A DNA stretch of 64,000 bases, taken from positions 52,755,464 through 52,819,463 of the forward strand of contig NC_057917.1 of the NCBI RefSeq assembly GCF_018873765.1. Reading direction: 5' to 3'. The DNA is from Telopea speciosissima (Eukaryota; Streptophyta; Magnoliopsida; Proteales; Proteaceae). Below, in pieces: positions 48,025 to 59,524 of this stretch; position 1 is the first letter of the stretch; each line of letters starts with the position of its first letter. Below the pieces are notes generated by a model. It had not been told where the DNA came from. It was given only the letters and a program-made list of their open reading frames with translations, and searched no databases. Position numbers and translations under genes: made by a program.

Positions 48025-49112
48025 TTGTATAAAGCCTTACTCCTCCAATAGACACCACCGTTGTTATAGAAATACTTTGTGGTGCTAGAAAGGTTTTTGA
48101 GTGTCACAATCGGATCCCAAACTCTTGTTCCCCACCCCCCCCCCCCACCCCACCCCACCCCACCCCACCCTACCCTTCCTCTAAATCGGTGCCTAACAGG
48201 GTTTTAAAAATCAGAATCGAATTGGAATCTGCTGAGCCCCAATTTTGATTCCTGCTTATTCGAATCAACCAAGAAGGGTTTCTAGAGTTCAGACCTTTTC
48301 TGGCCGATTTGTTGTCAATTCTACTTACTTGAACCTCAAGGTTGTTTGCTTAAAAATATAAAGAACCCAAAATGCATATCAAACACAGCCTTGGTGTCTT
48401 GGGAGTTGAAAAGAGGAGAGAGGGTGATATCACCTTGGATCTGGCTCCTCTCCAGGGAGCTCAACACCCAGGGCACGCCCAAGGGCATCCAAGGGTTGGG
48501 TTGTGCCGCATACATCTTGGCGCACGTCTAGAAATATATGCGACACAGCCCAACGGCTGGATTCTCCCTGGCATGCTGGGCTCCCTGGAGAGGAGCTCAA
48601 TCCACCTTTTAATGGACTCTCTCTGTCTTAACCTAAGATGTCATTCTCTGATATATCTACGCAGTTACATCAAGATCTTCAATACTGTATCTACCCACTG
48701 CGTTTTCAGTGGGGACATTTAAATGACACATTCGATGGGAAGTGTGTACTGGGACTCTGTTGGGATTAAGAAACTAGCTACACTTCCACCGCCGATGATC
48801 ACCAATTGCTTTGATTCATGATCACGTGAACCCCTCCATGACGAGATATTTCATATTACTGATTTATCACTCCCAAGTCCCACCTCTTTAATGGGCCCTT
48901 AACCACTTTGCAAACCTTGAATTCATGGTAAACTCCCAATTAAGGCTTCAGCATCAGACACAGACGCTAGCCTAATTCGTACTACCTGTTGCCATTATAA
49001 ATTCATGGACAAGTTCAGAACAAAAAACCCAACTTACATCTCGTAGCTACTACTCTTTCTCTTTCTCTGTTCTGGGTTTTGAGGCTTTACCAGTTCGAAT
49101 CTTTTTGAGAGA
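48025..49112. other. Intergenic upstream of the second LTP gene
   Basis: Contains a C12 run with (CCCCA)n at 48132-48172, a GAATC-type element at 48195-48330, an inverted pair around 48440-48600 (CTCTCCAGGGAGC and GCTCCCTGGAGAGG), and a TATA-like TTATAAATTC at 48996 about 115 bp before the next ATG. No gene. Confidence 0.5.
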
Positions 49113-49406
49113 ATGAAGACGAAGGTTCCATACTTTGCAGTGGTGTGTGTGATGGTGGTGCTGCTGCTGGGCGGAGGGCAAGCTCCAGTGGCAGCGGTCA
49201 CTTGTAACGTGTCGGAGCTGAGCGTTTGTGCTAACGCCATACTGCTCTCACAACCACCCACCAAGACGTGTTGCGACAGGATTAAGGAACAGAGGCCATG
49301 CCTCTGCAAGTATCTAAAGGACCCTAGTCTTCAGAGGTATGTTAACTCTCCCAACGCCAAGAAGGTAGCCAGCACCTGTGGGGTTCCTTTTCCCCAGTGT
49401 TCTTAA
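49113..49406 (+). CDS. Type-2 non-specific lipid-transfer protein (paralogue)
   Basis: A single-exon 97-residue preprotein: signal peptide to about residue 28 (VCVMVVLLLGGGQAPVAA), then eight cysteines at 31, 39, 53, 54, 63, 65, 89 and 96 with exactly the same spacing as the gene at 44577 (x7, x13, CC, x8, CxC, x23, x6). The cores KIKEQKPCLCKYLKDP and RIKEQRPCLCKYLKDP are nearly identical, showing tandem duplication 4.3 kb apart, since spread by LINE and MITE insertions. It has an extra Cys (12) inside the signal peptide, which is removed. A C16 run lies in its 3' UTR region at 49486. Confidence 0.95.
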   Translation: MKTKVPYFAVVCVMVVLLLGGGQAPVAAVTCNVSELSVCANAILLSQPPTKTCCDRIKEQRPCLCKYLKDPSLQRYVNSPNAKKVASTCGVPFPQCS

Positions 49407-50239
49407 ATCATCTTAAGATCGAAGAGAGATTTCTAGTAAGCTGGCATCATCACTGTGTCTTCGTGTGTAGTACTATAGTTCCCCTCCCCCCCCCCCCCCC
49501 CTCTGAGGTCTTTAATAGTGGTACTGAGAATATTAGAATAACCCTAAGAGTGCTAGTTACGACAATCTTATGGGTAGAGCTAATGGAAATCTCCTCTACT
49601 TCTCTCCTTTTGTAATGCAATAAGGTTCAAGTAATAGTAAGATACATATCGCTCTTCGTCTTTCTATATTTATTTATTAATCAAAGATTACTGTTAAAAG
49701 TTACTGAGGAAGATGCATGATCCAAAAAGATTGCAGGAAACATGCATCTTCCTTCAGCTATTACTACTGGAAATTTTTGCAGCGAGATCTCTTCTAAACC
49801 TTTATCAAAATCTAAGTGACTCGTCCAAGACCCAAGTCAAGCAACAAATCCACAATTAATCTATGTAAAACATTTCTCTAAATTATCTTGTGGGACATGT
49901 GGTTGTAGAGGAACTGAACTCCTCTTAACTACGCCTTTTTTTTTCTCTCTCTCCAGCTACTGATATGGCCTCATCTTCCGCTACATCTGATAACAGTTCA
50001 ACCACGGTTCTCGACTCCTCCAGTCCTCCACCCAATCGACCATGGCCTATGCTACTGTCACTACTCCCTTTGCTCTCGGCAATAACGCCAACATCCTCCA
50101 GAACAAACTAGACCATGACAATTAGGGCGCGCACAATTTCTTCCCCTGTTTCGCCTACACAGATATCTCTGTTTTCACGATGGCTCTTACCCCTGTCCAT
50201 CCCCAACGATCACTGCTGCTGATGGAGTATGGATGCGCC
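49407..50239. other. Intergenic; possible gag-like scrap on + strand
   Basis: Around 49965-50240 a broken + strand frame starts MASSSATSDNSSTTVLDSS and later reads TPFALGNNANILQNKLDH, faintly like a copia gag leader, with stops. Too weak to name. Confidence 0.3.
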
Positions 50240-50900
50240 AGCATCTGGTTATCAGTTTCTACAAAAATCTTCTTAATGCTGTTAGCTAGTGCATGTAGAA
50301 AACCAGCTCTTATGGCCAGGGCCTCCCCTTGAAGAGGGGAAGAGAAGGCAAGTGGCGAGAAACAGCAATAAGGGGCTAAGGGCCTTTCCCCGATGATTGC
50401 CTAATGATAAGAATCGATACCACACTTCACTCCCTCTTCCACAAATGAAGCATCACAGTTAAGTTTAAAGTAACTTATAGGCGGAGGGGGTTGGACAGCA
50501 AAACGTTTTCGGGCTTCGATAAAAACCATCCAAATTCCTCAAAAGGAGAAGAGGCCTTACCACATATATCTACAAGAGAGAAAGGATCTATTGTTAAGAG
50601 AATCCTCTCCACATATACTAATTAATAAAAGAACATTGATAGGGAATTGACCATCCGTCCTTAATTTGCTACAACAGGTCACTCCATTTTGAGATCCAAT
50701 TGATGACATTTGGCTTCTCACAGGATCTGAAATTGACTGTTAAAAGGTAGGCAAACCATACAACCCTAGAAAAGAGGCACTCAATCAAAATAAGGACCAC
50801 AGTCTCTTGCGAGACCCCACATCTCCGGCATTAAGGGTCAATCGGAATCTGACGATACAATGAAGCATAATTTTCAAACTGCTTTCAAACTGCAAAATTT
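50240..50900 (-). mobile_element. Decayed LINE 3' end on the - strand
   Basis: Reading right to left: a zinc-binding zf-RVT block (CRRCGVSQETV, LIECLFSRVVWFA), then the RNase H start (YFKLNCDASF) and its Glu block (LQGEALAIRAGFLHALA, VETDNQ). Several stops and frameshifts. Same domain order as the larger LINE at 59499-64000. Confidence 0.75.
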
Positions 50901-51289
50901 CCCAGCTCCCAGCATAGCATATTGAACAAGACAAAGATGGTGAGGAATTGAGAAAATATTTTGGGTGTGTGTATGTGTGTGAAAGTGAGAGATTACAAGG
51001 CAGTGGCGCAAACATGTCTCAACTTTTGACCATTTGGCTCCTCCTTTTGGACTTCTTCCCCTCATAAATCACAATTGACGCAATCACACTAGTACACTCA
51101 AAAGATAACATAACAATCACTTGCACTTCATCTCAGGATATTACTCTACTATGATTTTTCCTATATAATTAATTACATTACATACACTTCCATCCTTACT
51201 CTGCCACTTCTTCAGTCTTTTTTAAGGAATAATCAACCCAAACCCCCCCAAAATTTAAATGAAATTCTTGTAACCTCTCTAATCTAGTC

Positions 51290-52733
51290 TCAAACCTTTG
51301 CAAAGTGGTTGTTCACAGGTGGTTGTGGTTGTTGCTGGAAAGGATTGGAGTTGGTATTGGTGCTCGTCATCCCTACAGATGATGCAGAACCACCAATACC
51401 ACCAGCTTCGTTGTGGTGCTTCTGCCAACCACCGGTATCAGCCTTGGCGTGAGCCCAGTAGTAGAAGATGGAGCCCGCCATTGAGACTAAGGTGAGAGCT
51501 GCCCCAGCTGCGAATACCCCTTTCCGGAGGGTAGCGCAGGACAGATCCTGAGCGCCGAAGTAACCACGGTACTTGGTGTGGTAAGCATTCCTTGCCGACC
51601 CCGCCAGTAAGCACGCCTCTGCTCCCAGAAAGCTTACCCTGTATTAAACCACCACCACCAACCCAAACTCAATCTCAATCTCAATCTCATGATTTTCATC
51701 ATAGTATCATATCACCAAAGAAATTAATGAAGAAATCCACCACCTTACCTCCTCTCTTCTGATTAATGGAAAGAGCATGGAGTTTGAATCCAAAGAGTGT
51801 TGAGGCAGAATTGCAGAAATCGAGGGTTGTTACACGATTTCCTCAGATTTTTTTGTTCTTTTTTGCTTAGAGTGTTAGTCTGAAATTTTCTACCCTCATA
51901 GTGAGCTCCATTCTTAATTTGGACATTATTATATTTGAGAAACCCACCTTCTCCTTGAGTCCTATCTCCGACATGGGTCCGAGAAGCGCGCAAAAAAAAT
52001 TAAAAAAATAAAAAAGAAAAAAAGAAACTTAGAATCCAAGAGTGAAGAGTAAGTTTTTAAAGAGCGGAATCGGCAATTGGATCGATCTCGGCCGGAATCG
52101 GTTGTCGGACGGAATCTATGCTAACCCTAGATTTTGGAACGGAATCAGTCAGATCGAGCGAATGAAATCGCTTGCTTTCAATCCTAAAACAGAATTGCTT
52201 ACAGAAAGGGAATTGATAAAACCCTATCACAGTTCAGTCGCTCACCACCAAATACGTAATGGGCAAAACAAATGAATGAGTGAATGAAAAGAATACCATG
52301 AAACGACGAAGAAGAAGATGGCAAAGGTGGTGGAGGTGCCGCCCATGAGACCTCTTCCGAAGCAGAGACATCTGGTGACTCCGTGAAGGACCCCCTGACT
52401 TATCAGCAGGAGCCCAAAAGCCGCCAGTCCGTACACCGTCGCAGCATCCGTATCATATACGCAGAATGTCCGCTCATCGTACTCATCCGGCATCACTTTA
52501 CCCTTCAGTCGGAGGAAGAGAATCACATAATTTTCCGGAGGGGAGGGGTTGGGGGAAGAAATAAGAAGCAGAGCTTTAGTCAGTTCTGATTGATTGACCT
52601 AAAACCTAATCAGAAGAGGAGGAATAGCTTTGCATCTTACCGTGCTTCGACGTCGTTCAGCACCGACGGCGAGGACGAAAGCGATTAAGTGCACAGAAGT
52701 AACGACGGCCAAGACTGAGACCGACAAAGCCAT
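51290..52733 (-). CDS. DUF1218 membrane protein, 3 exons
   Basis: Exons on the - strand: 52733-52641, 52502-52297, 51638-51290; GT-AG, in frame, 215 residues. The plant DUF1218 family comprises ~180-220-residue proteins with four membrane spans, some linked to secondary-wall lignin and leaf symmetry (MWL and DESIGUAL in Arabidopsis). Seen here: span 1 at residues 5-25, the family motif DEYDERTFCVYDTDAATVYG after the first junction, span 2 (GLAAFGLLLISQGVLHGV), span 3 (TFAIFFFVVSWVSFLGAEAC), span 4 (GVFAAGAALTLVSMAGSIFY), and a Gly/Ser/Asn/Gln-rich cytosolic-type tail. Trp is split across the second intron. Intron 2 contains a GAATCGG-type repeat element. Exact function of this member unknown. 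Confidence 0.93.
52050..52165. repeat. GAATCGG keyword element in DUF1218 intron 2
   Basis: GGAATCGG, GATCGATCTCGG, CGGACGGAATC and CTAACCCTAGATTTTGG words in about 115 bp. Same class as 38068-38270 and 40670-40815. The neighbouring exons are intact. Confidence 0.45.
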
Positions 52734-54640
52734 GGCCGCCAACAAACACACTCTCTATCTCTGCTCTCTTCCGCAGCTCACTGACTGCTTGTGTGAAAGG
52801 GCCGCTTCTTCTCCTTCCCTATCGACTACTGTTCTACTTTGTAACTTTATTTTGGAGTCGTTCGTTCGCTTTTCATTTTCTTACATTAGTTAAATTAAAG
52901 GGAAAGAGAACACCACCGGTCCCTGTGCTCAGACAGTGTGTATGCAAATGACCGCCGCACCCTTGGAAAGATGGAAATGAATATGGGTACGACAGTCAAT
53001 ACACACACCCCTGTGTCTGGACGCAGGGACAGCGTGAGCTGCGCGCAACTGGGTGGCATTCTTATTTGTTGGAGGAAGTAGTTTGATACTAGGCTGTGTG
53101 GCCGCTACATTGGAGTTCACGAATAGGCACAAGGGAAGGGATAGGGTGGTCATTTCACTATCGCATGAGACAGGGTGCATGAGGCACTAACGGACAGCAT
53201 TCTTTTTCCTTTACTTGTATTACTATATATATTTAGGGAGAAGGTTTCAGAGCAAGTAAGGAACCCACTAATGAGATGAGACAAAATGATATCGTAAATG
53301 AGAGGACAACAACATCATTTCATGTGAGAGTAAAGAAGTAGATACAATGATGCTGGCATACCTTGGCCTATCGGCTCACAGAATCTTTTTTCATTTATTA
53401 ATATTAGGACATGACACCTCTATAAGCGTATTTTAGAATATGAGAGAGAGACAATCACACCACTCACGTATAGTAAGCTAATGAGCGGCACCAATGGGGA
53501 AGCAGAGCAGGGCATCATATAAGAGGGGTAGGGGTCATTTCAAATGGGGAAAGAGAGAAATAGATACAGTGTGTGCTAGCTTGCGGTATGCAGGCGATGC
53601 ACCCGACCGTTTCGAATATATTGTTTGGGAAAGCAATCGCTAAAATGCCAAATTGCATTTTACCACCAATGAGGGGTGGGTGATTTAACCGTTCAAGGAA
53701 TGTTCCATCTGAACGGTTGTGAGTCATTCACGTATGCTCACATTCACCCCCCTCATTGGCGTCATGGTTTTTTTTTTCATATAAAAAAAATATTATTTAG
53801 GGAAAATAATGTCACCTGATCGCGTGGCTCCTGTGCCCAGACACAAAAGGGGGCGAAAGTATCGTCTTGATGCTCATGTGTGCTTTCATTGACAATAGTG
53901 TTACATGACCAGACAACAATCTCTTGCCCATTTATTTAATACCTTAAGGGTATCAACTATCAATATGAAAAATCTTATTCTCATAAAAAAACAGAAAATC
54001 TTATTAATATGTAAGTATGGAAAAAAGATCTTTACTTGGTGGTGTTTCCTACGCCCACCCATAGGGAACGCCCTCTGGGTAGATATACAGACGTGCTCAC
54101 CCATTGGCCCAAACGCTTGAGTAGAGACCATGCGACCAAGTAGAGATCTCTTGCCCTTTAAGTTTTTAGTTGGGTTGCATCAAACTCCAACCCTTTATCA
54201 CCTCAATCCCCTCTAGCAAGTGAAACAAAATAGGAGAGCCAATCCTATGACTTCTGTTTATCTAAAAAACAAAAATCCTGACTTCTAATTCCATGAGTCT
54301 GGATCAACTCCTCATAAGTGGAGAGTAATGAAATTTCACACAAAGGATCATGATGAGATTTTTTTTTTCCCACAAATTCTCTTCTAAATATTCTTAATGG
54401 CAAAATGGACGTGTATTTATGGAAACAAAATTATATGAATTGTCATGACTCATGACATTGTAAGTGATGGTAGGTGGTTCCGGTTCGATTCCTGAACCCT
54501 TGTTACCTTTCCGAATGTGATGACTAAAGCTCTGCATGGCAATGTTTTTGTGAATTTTGAGCGTTTCTGAGTCTGGCACAATTTTATGTATTTCTGTGTT
54601 TTTTGAGCGTTTTTGGATCCTGAAATGTTGTATGGTAACA
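52734..54640. other. Intergenic with MITE-like fragments
   Basis: A stretch at 52915-53180 and others at 53510-53760 and 53810-54160 share phrases like CCCAGACAC, CTCTTGCCC and CATTTCA(A/C) with the 26957 element, suggesting several decayed copies of related small elements. No gene. Confidence 0.4.
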
Positions 54641-55815
54641 CTTGAAGAAAAAAAGTTTTTGTAACTAAGAAAAAATACAAACCTGTATAGGTAGAAGAGT
54701 GTTTCAGGGAAGGATTGGTGGTTGCATCAGGAAAATTGCAGAGGTGCTTCTGACCCAGGCAACCACACCCGTCGGCAGACACTCGTCAAACCCAGAGGAA
54801 AGAGAAGCAAGGGGAGAAGAGATTGCAGTTCAGCTCAATTTGAGAGAGAGAATCTGAAAATTTTCTGTTGAGTGAAGAAGAAGAAGAAGAAGATCACATC
54901 CATCTCTCCCTCCAGATCGCTTCTCTGATCCTAAAAAACTCGATTTTTCCACATGGGTTTCTGAGAATTTCTACAAAATCCTCTTGTAACTAAGAAAAAA
55001 TACAAACCTGTATGGGTAGAAGGGTGTTTCAGGGAAGGATTGGTGGTTGCATCAGGAAAATTGCAAAGGTGCTTCTGACTCAGGCAGCCACACCTGTCGG
55101 CAGACACTCATCAAACCCAGAGGAAAGAGTAGCAGGGTGAGAAGAGATTGCAGTTCAGCTCAATTTGAGAGAGTGAATCTGAAAATTTTCTGTTGAGTGC
55201 AGAAGAAGAAGAAGAAGATCACATCCATCTCTCCCTCCAGATCGCTTCTCTGATCCTAAAAAACTTGATTTTTCCACATGGGTTTCTGAGAATTTCTACA
55301 AAATCCTCGCGTGGACTGTTCTCGTTCCTACCTTCGCCACATTGATCTTCCTCAACAGCGTGGACAACTCAGTTGCTCTCCTCCAAACCAGAGTGCGAGA
55401 GCTCGAGAAGATATCATTCCCTAGAATTAATAGGAATAATATCCAACCCATTAAAGATCAATCCACAACTTACGCATCTTTCCGCTCAAAACGATGGATC
55501 GTCGTCTCAGTCTCCAATTACCCAACTGATTCACTTTGAAATCTTGTGAAGATCAGAGGTTGGCAGGTCCTCTCCATCGGTACTTCGAAGACCCCCTCGG
55601 ATTGGAACCTCAAGGGTGCGATCTTTCTGTCTCTAGAGCAGCATGCCAATCTAGGGTTCCGAGTTGTCGATCATCTTCCTTATGATTCCTATGTCAGGAA
55701 GACTGTTGGGTACCTCTTTGCAATCCAACACGGAGCCAAGAAGAACCGTAGCAGGAGTAGTCGGAGCAGTGTGGATTGGTGGTTAGATGGGCTCAGTAGA
55801 GAGCAGCGGGAGTAG
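54640..55815 (+). pseudogene. Truncated STELLO-like (DUF288) pseudogene with 325-bp tandem duplication
   Basis: Translation matches the N-terminal part of plant STELLO proteins, Golgi proteins required for cellulose-synthase complex assembly: LDFSTWVSENFYKIL before the membrane span, then RSKRWIVVSVSNYPTDSL, NLVKIRGWQ, DWNLKGAIFLSLE and FRVVDHLPYDSYVRK to IQHGAKK. A TGA at 55537-55539 replaces an Arg codon in the middle. Homology ends abruptly at about 55743, well before the glycosyltransferase core. The 5' part, including the LDFSTW block, is duplicated head to tail (54659-54983 and 54984-55308) with few differences. Family length is over 700 residues, so less than a quarter remains. Not functional. 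Confidence 0.85.
54659..55308 (+). repeat. 325-bp tandem duplication
   Basis: Two copies begin TTGTAACTAAGAAAAAATAC, contain a (GAA)n run, and end ACAAAATCCTC. Differences are few (for example GAAGAGTG versus GAAGGGTG), so the duplication is younger than the pseudogene's divergence from functional STELLO genes. Confidence 0.9.
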
Positions 55816-58328
55816 TACAGGAGACCTTTAGCTCGCTCGCCTGTGCATTGGCCCTCCATTACGAAGCTCTCCAATTCGAATGCCTTTGCTTTAGGTAGAA
55901 ATCTTACATTTGAGAGGCATTGTTGTGTTTTAATGGTAAATACCCCTAAACTTTGAAGTGACATATGTTTTTACGCCATTTTGCTAGAAACGTTTCTTAC
56001 ATGTAGAAACACCAAATTGGTGTTTCTCAAATGTGGATCAAAAGTGTATCAAGTGCCTCGTTTTTTTTTTTTTTAATGATAAAAAATCAAATCAGACATA
56101 CCATAGAGTTTTCATCTCGTTTTTATTTAAAAAAAAAAAACAATAGAATCATTTTATTATTATTATTAAAATACAAATATACATGAAAATGCAAGCTTAT
56201 ACTTAAAACATGCTTATGAAAGTTAAAACATGCAAATAAAGTGATAGAAACCTTTTCAGGGCCCTAAGCATGATTCAGTCACAAAATGACCAAAATGCCC
56301 CTAAAGGGTAAAATGGTAAAAATGCAAGAACATGCATTTTCAAGTAATTTCAGGCATTTGATATGTCATTAAACATCCTAAATTACTAAAATGCCAAATA
56401 AGGCTATTGGATGGTACACTGGGCCCACATTTGGTAAAATAACCAGAATATCCCTAAGGGCAAGAATGAGCTTTTTGCATGGTTATGATACATGATATGC
56501 ATCTATGCATGTGAAAACATCCTAAAACATTCTAAAACAGCATGTCATGCATTAAAGCATTTTTTTTTTCTGACTTCTTGGCATTTTTCATTTTTTTGGT
56601 TTCCCACCTACAAAATCACCATTATGCCCTTATAGTGAGAAATGGCATGGATGACATACAATCAAACTCACACACGGTAGGGATTGTTCTCTGTAATATG
56701 ATACATTACAGAGGACACTCCATGTCCTTGTCTGTAAAGAAAGTCATAAAAAACATTTTTTTTGTATTTTTGAAAGGTAAAAACATGGATTAGAACAAAG
56801 AAAATACAAAATAAACATTAAAAATCTGAATCAGACAAAACCAAAACAGTGACACACTAAGATAAACATGCTCTTCACATCCATGTCAATGGCTAAGCAT
56901 GAATCCTATTTTGTGGGTCCCACTCTTGCAAAACCCCAAAATATTCACAAGGGAAAAAGTGTCCCAAAACACATGATTTAGAGCTCAGTAAAATTAGTGA
57001 ACATAAAAAACAGTGGTAAATATCATCCCTGAAAATTTTAGAATTTTATCGCTCTTTAATGATTTTTAATATTTTTGTAACTGAAAAACAGCCTCTTTAT
57101 GTAAAGAAAATCAAATAAAATATTTAAAAATATTTAAAAATATGTAAAAATACCCTTGAATCGTGGAAGGGCCTAGGCTCAGCTTGGGTACCTTATTTGA
57201 CCGTAAATAGTCGCCGAAAACCTCTGAAAGCCGTTCCAAATGTGGTTGCTCCGGATGGCAAGAGTGGTGAGAAAGGGGTATTTACGGAATTTTATATGAA
57301 TAATGAAGCATAATCTATGGATACAAAAACCATGGTTTGAAAAAGGAGATCAAGAACTCCGTGAAGCTAATTTTTCACTAATTTGTCTCTGTCCCTAAAC
57401 CCTCCAAATGGCCTCCTATTTATAGGATAAAATCTGTTCGATGAAAAGACTAAATGAACCCTGGGGCATTGATGGTAGGGAACAAAGGCAAGCTGACACG
57501 CACGACTTGTGCGCACGGCAAGCGCGACTTGTGCGTCTTGGCTAGGCCTGTAGGGCGGTTGGGCGTAGGCCAGTGGCTAAGTCATGGCCGGTGCAGGCCT
57601 GACTTTGGCACACCCATGTGCGCATGCGCCCATGCCCATGTCGGGGTGGTGGCTGGTTTTTGGGTCGGTTCTGGTTGGCCCAAGTTGATTCGGGTCAACC
57701 CAGATTGACCAGGATTTTTCCCTCTTTTTTATTTATTTCACTTTTCTTTTTCTTTTTCTTTTTAATAAAAACAAAGATTCTATTTTAAGGGTTCATATTC
57801 AAACATCAATATCTTTTTATCCAAATGGTCGATTTTGACGCACCACATATCGATGCGAAGATTGCAACTCGTACTTATCATCCGTACAGCTGTTATAGCC
57901 AATATTTTTTTTTGAAAAGTGGAACGGATACCGAGAAAAATACATAAATGGTGTTTTACGCCGATCAAGGTCCAAATGATATCGAAATTACATGAAATTT
58001 TACGTGTAAGCACAATATGACCGAATAAAGTTATCCAAATGGTTTCAGGTCACATTAGGTGGCTCAGATACAAAGAACCAGACCAGGGGCAAAACAATCA
58101 TTTTATAAAAGTTATTCGATTTGGCTGAAACTTTACGTGAAAGCTTAATATGACCAAATGAGGTCATCCAAAGTGTTTCGGACTAAATCAGGTGGTCCAG
58201 ATACTGAGAACCGTAAAAGTGGGGTTGGAGTAATTTGGAAATCTTGCCATTCAGTCACCACACGAGTTACGAACTTTGCCATCATTGCCAAGACACACTT
58301 CCAAGATGTCAAAATGTGGTGTCTACAG
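55816..58328 (-). mobile_element. Probable long LTR of a Ty3/gypsy-type element (boundaries uncertain)
   Basis: The right edge, read on the - strand, is TGTAGACACCACATTTTGAC, a plausible LTR start. The sequence to the left is non-coding, A-rich and full of CCCTAA/ATGCC phrases seen in long plant gypsy LTRs. A degenerate repeat (TTTTACGTGTAAGC near 57993 and CTTTACGTGAAAGC near 58132, then TCCAAA and CAGGTGG phrases) occurs twice with about 143-bp spacing. I could not fix the left end or a target duplication. Confidence 0.3.
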
Positions 58329-58329
58329 C

Positions 58330-59498
58330 CTAATGGGACTCGATCTAGTGTATGAGTATTATATTGGGCTAACCTAGTATGAGATATGTTAAAGGACTTA
58401 ATTTAACGCATTTCATCAGTTCTGGAGTTTTTGGTGTATTGGTCAAGTACATAACATTTAGTATCGATTAGAGCAAACACCATGTCACAGGTTCAAGTTA
58501 TTGAAATAGCTACCTAGAAGAGGACTGACTACCTGTAGTAGAGTTAAACCTGTCAAGAAAAGACTACATGCTGTGAGGTGGAAACCCTGGCACCACTAGA
58601 GTGAGAGACTAATACGAATAAAGAGCTGCCTGGAATGAGGTGTATAGATCAAATAGTAACAGATATCAATTCCTCAATTCATGGTTGATGGTTTACCAAA
58701 AACAAAATTCATGACGATGACAATTGTCGTGAGTGGAGAGGTGCTATGTCACATCATGAAATTGGTAGAATATGGAGTATTAAAGCCCATCCTACAAGGC
58801 CATGAAGCTGGCTCAGGATCTTTTTGTAGGATTTGAATCGCACATATGGAATCCAAGAAAAGTGGGTCCCACAGCCTGATTCCATCACCTGAGGAGCTGC
58901 TGCACTCCTAAGGACATCTCGGATTCGAGTATTTTGTTTCTCATCTTCTCTCCTCAATAATGGCATTACAAGATAGAATAGGTATCTATCAATTAAAAAA
59001 TATATAAATATAATGAAAAATAATAATGATAAACAATGAAAGGGGTGGTGGGGGGGGGGGGACCCTGGCCTCATCCTCATATCCTTGACTGGCTTTGTCC
59101 TTTAATCGAAATGGGAACTGATAGACCTAAATAAACCAGCTCGTATTTGTCGGCTTTGTGGTTGGCTTTCCTCTCGAGTCTCGTCCCACAATCCCAGGAC
59201 TCCCCACTTCTTTTCAGGAGTTATGATAATCGTGTAACCGTCCGGGTGGACTAGGTCTGATGTCTAATGTGGAGCTATGAAAATTGGGACAGGATGGCTG
59301 CGCATTGTTCGCCGCACATCACCAACGTATGGATCTTTCTCTCTCTTCGATATCTGAACCCATCTGCCTAGCCTAGGGGTGTCAAAAGCTGGTCCTTGGC
59401 CCCCACCACCTGTAGATCCAACCAGAAACAATCCATTAAACCTTGTGAATTTTTAAATCGGTTAAATAGTAAACCATCCAATTCCGAGTCTAGGTCTC
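58330..59498. other. Intergenic sequence before the LINE tail
   Basis: No gene seen. A G12 run lies at 59050-59061. The - strand frame at 58754-59080 lacks motifs. A phrase GGACTAGGTCTGATGTC near 59250 and GCAGCTCCTCAGG-type phrases suggest older repeats, not assigned. Confidence 0.4.
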
Positions 59499-59524
59499 TT
59501 TTTTTTTTTTTGGTAAACGGGTAT

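Noticed and set aside
49965-50240. Copia gag on + strand
   Set aside because: Only a weak resemblance in a broken frame; no GTNYxxW-type motif or LTR nearby.
51298-51495. + strand frame over DUF1218 exon 3
   Set aside because: Antisense shadow of the well-supported DUF1218 exon.
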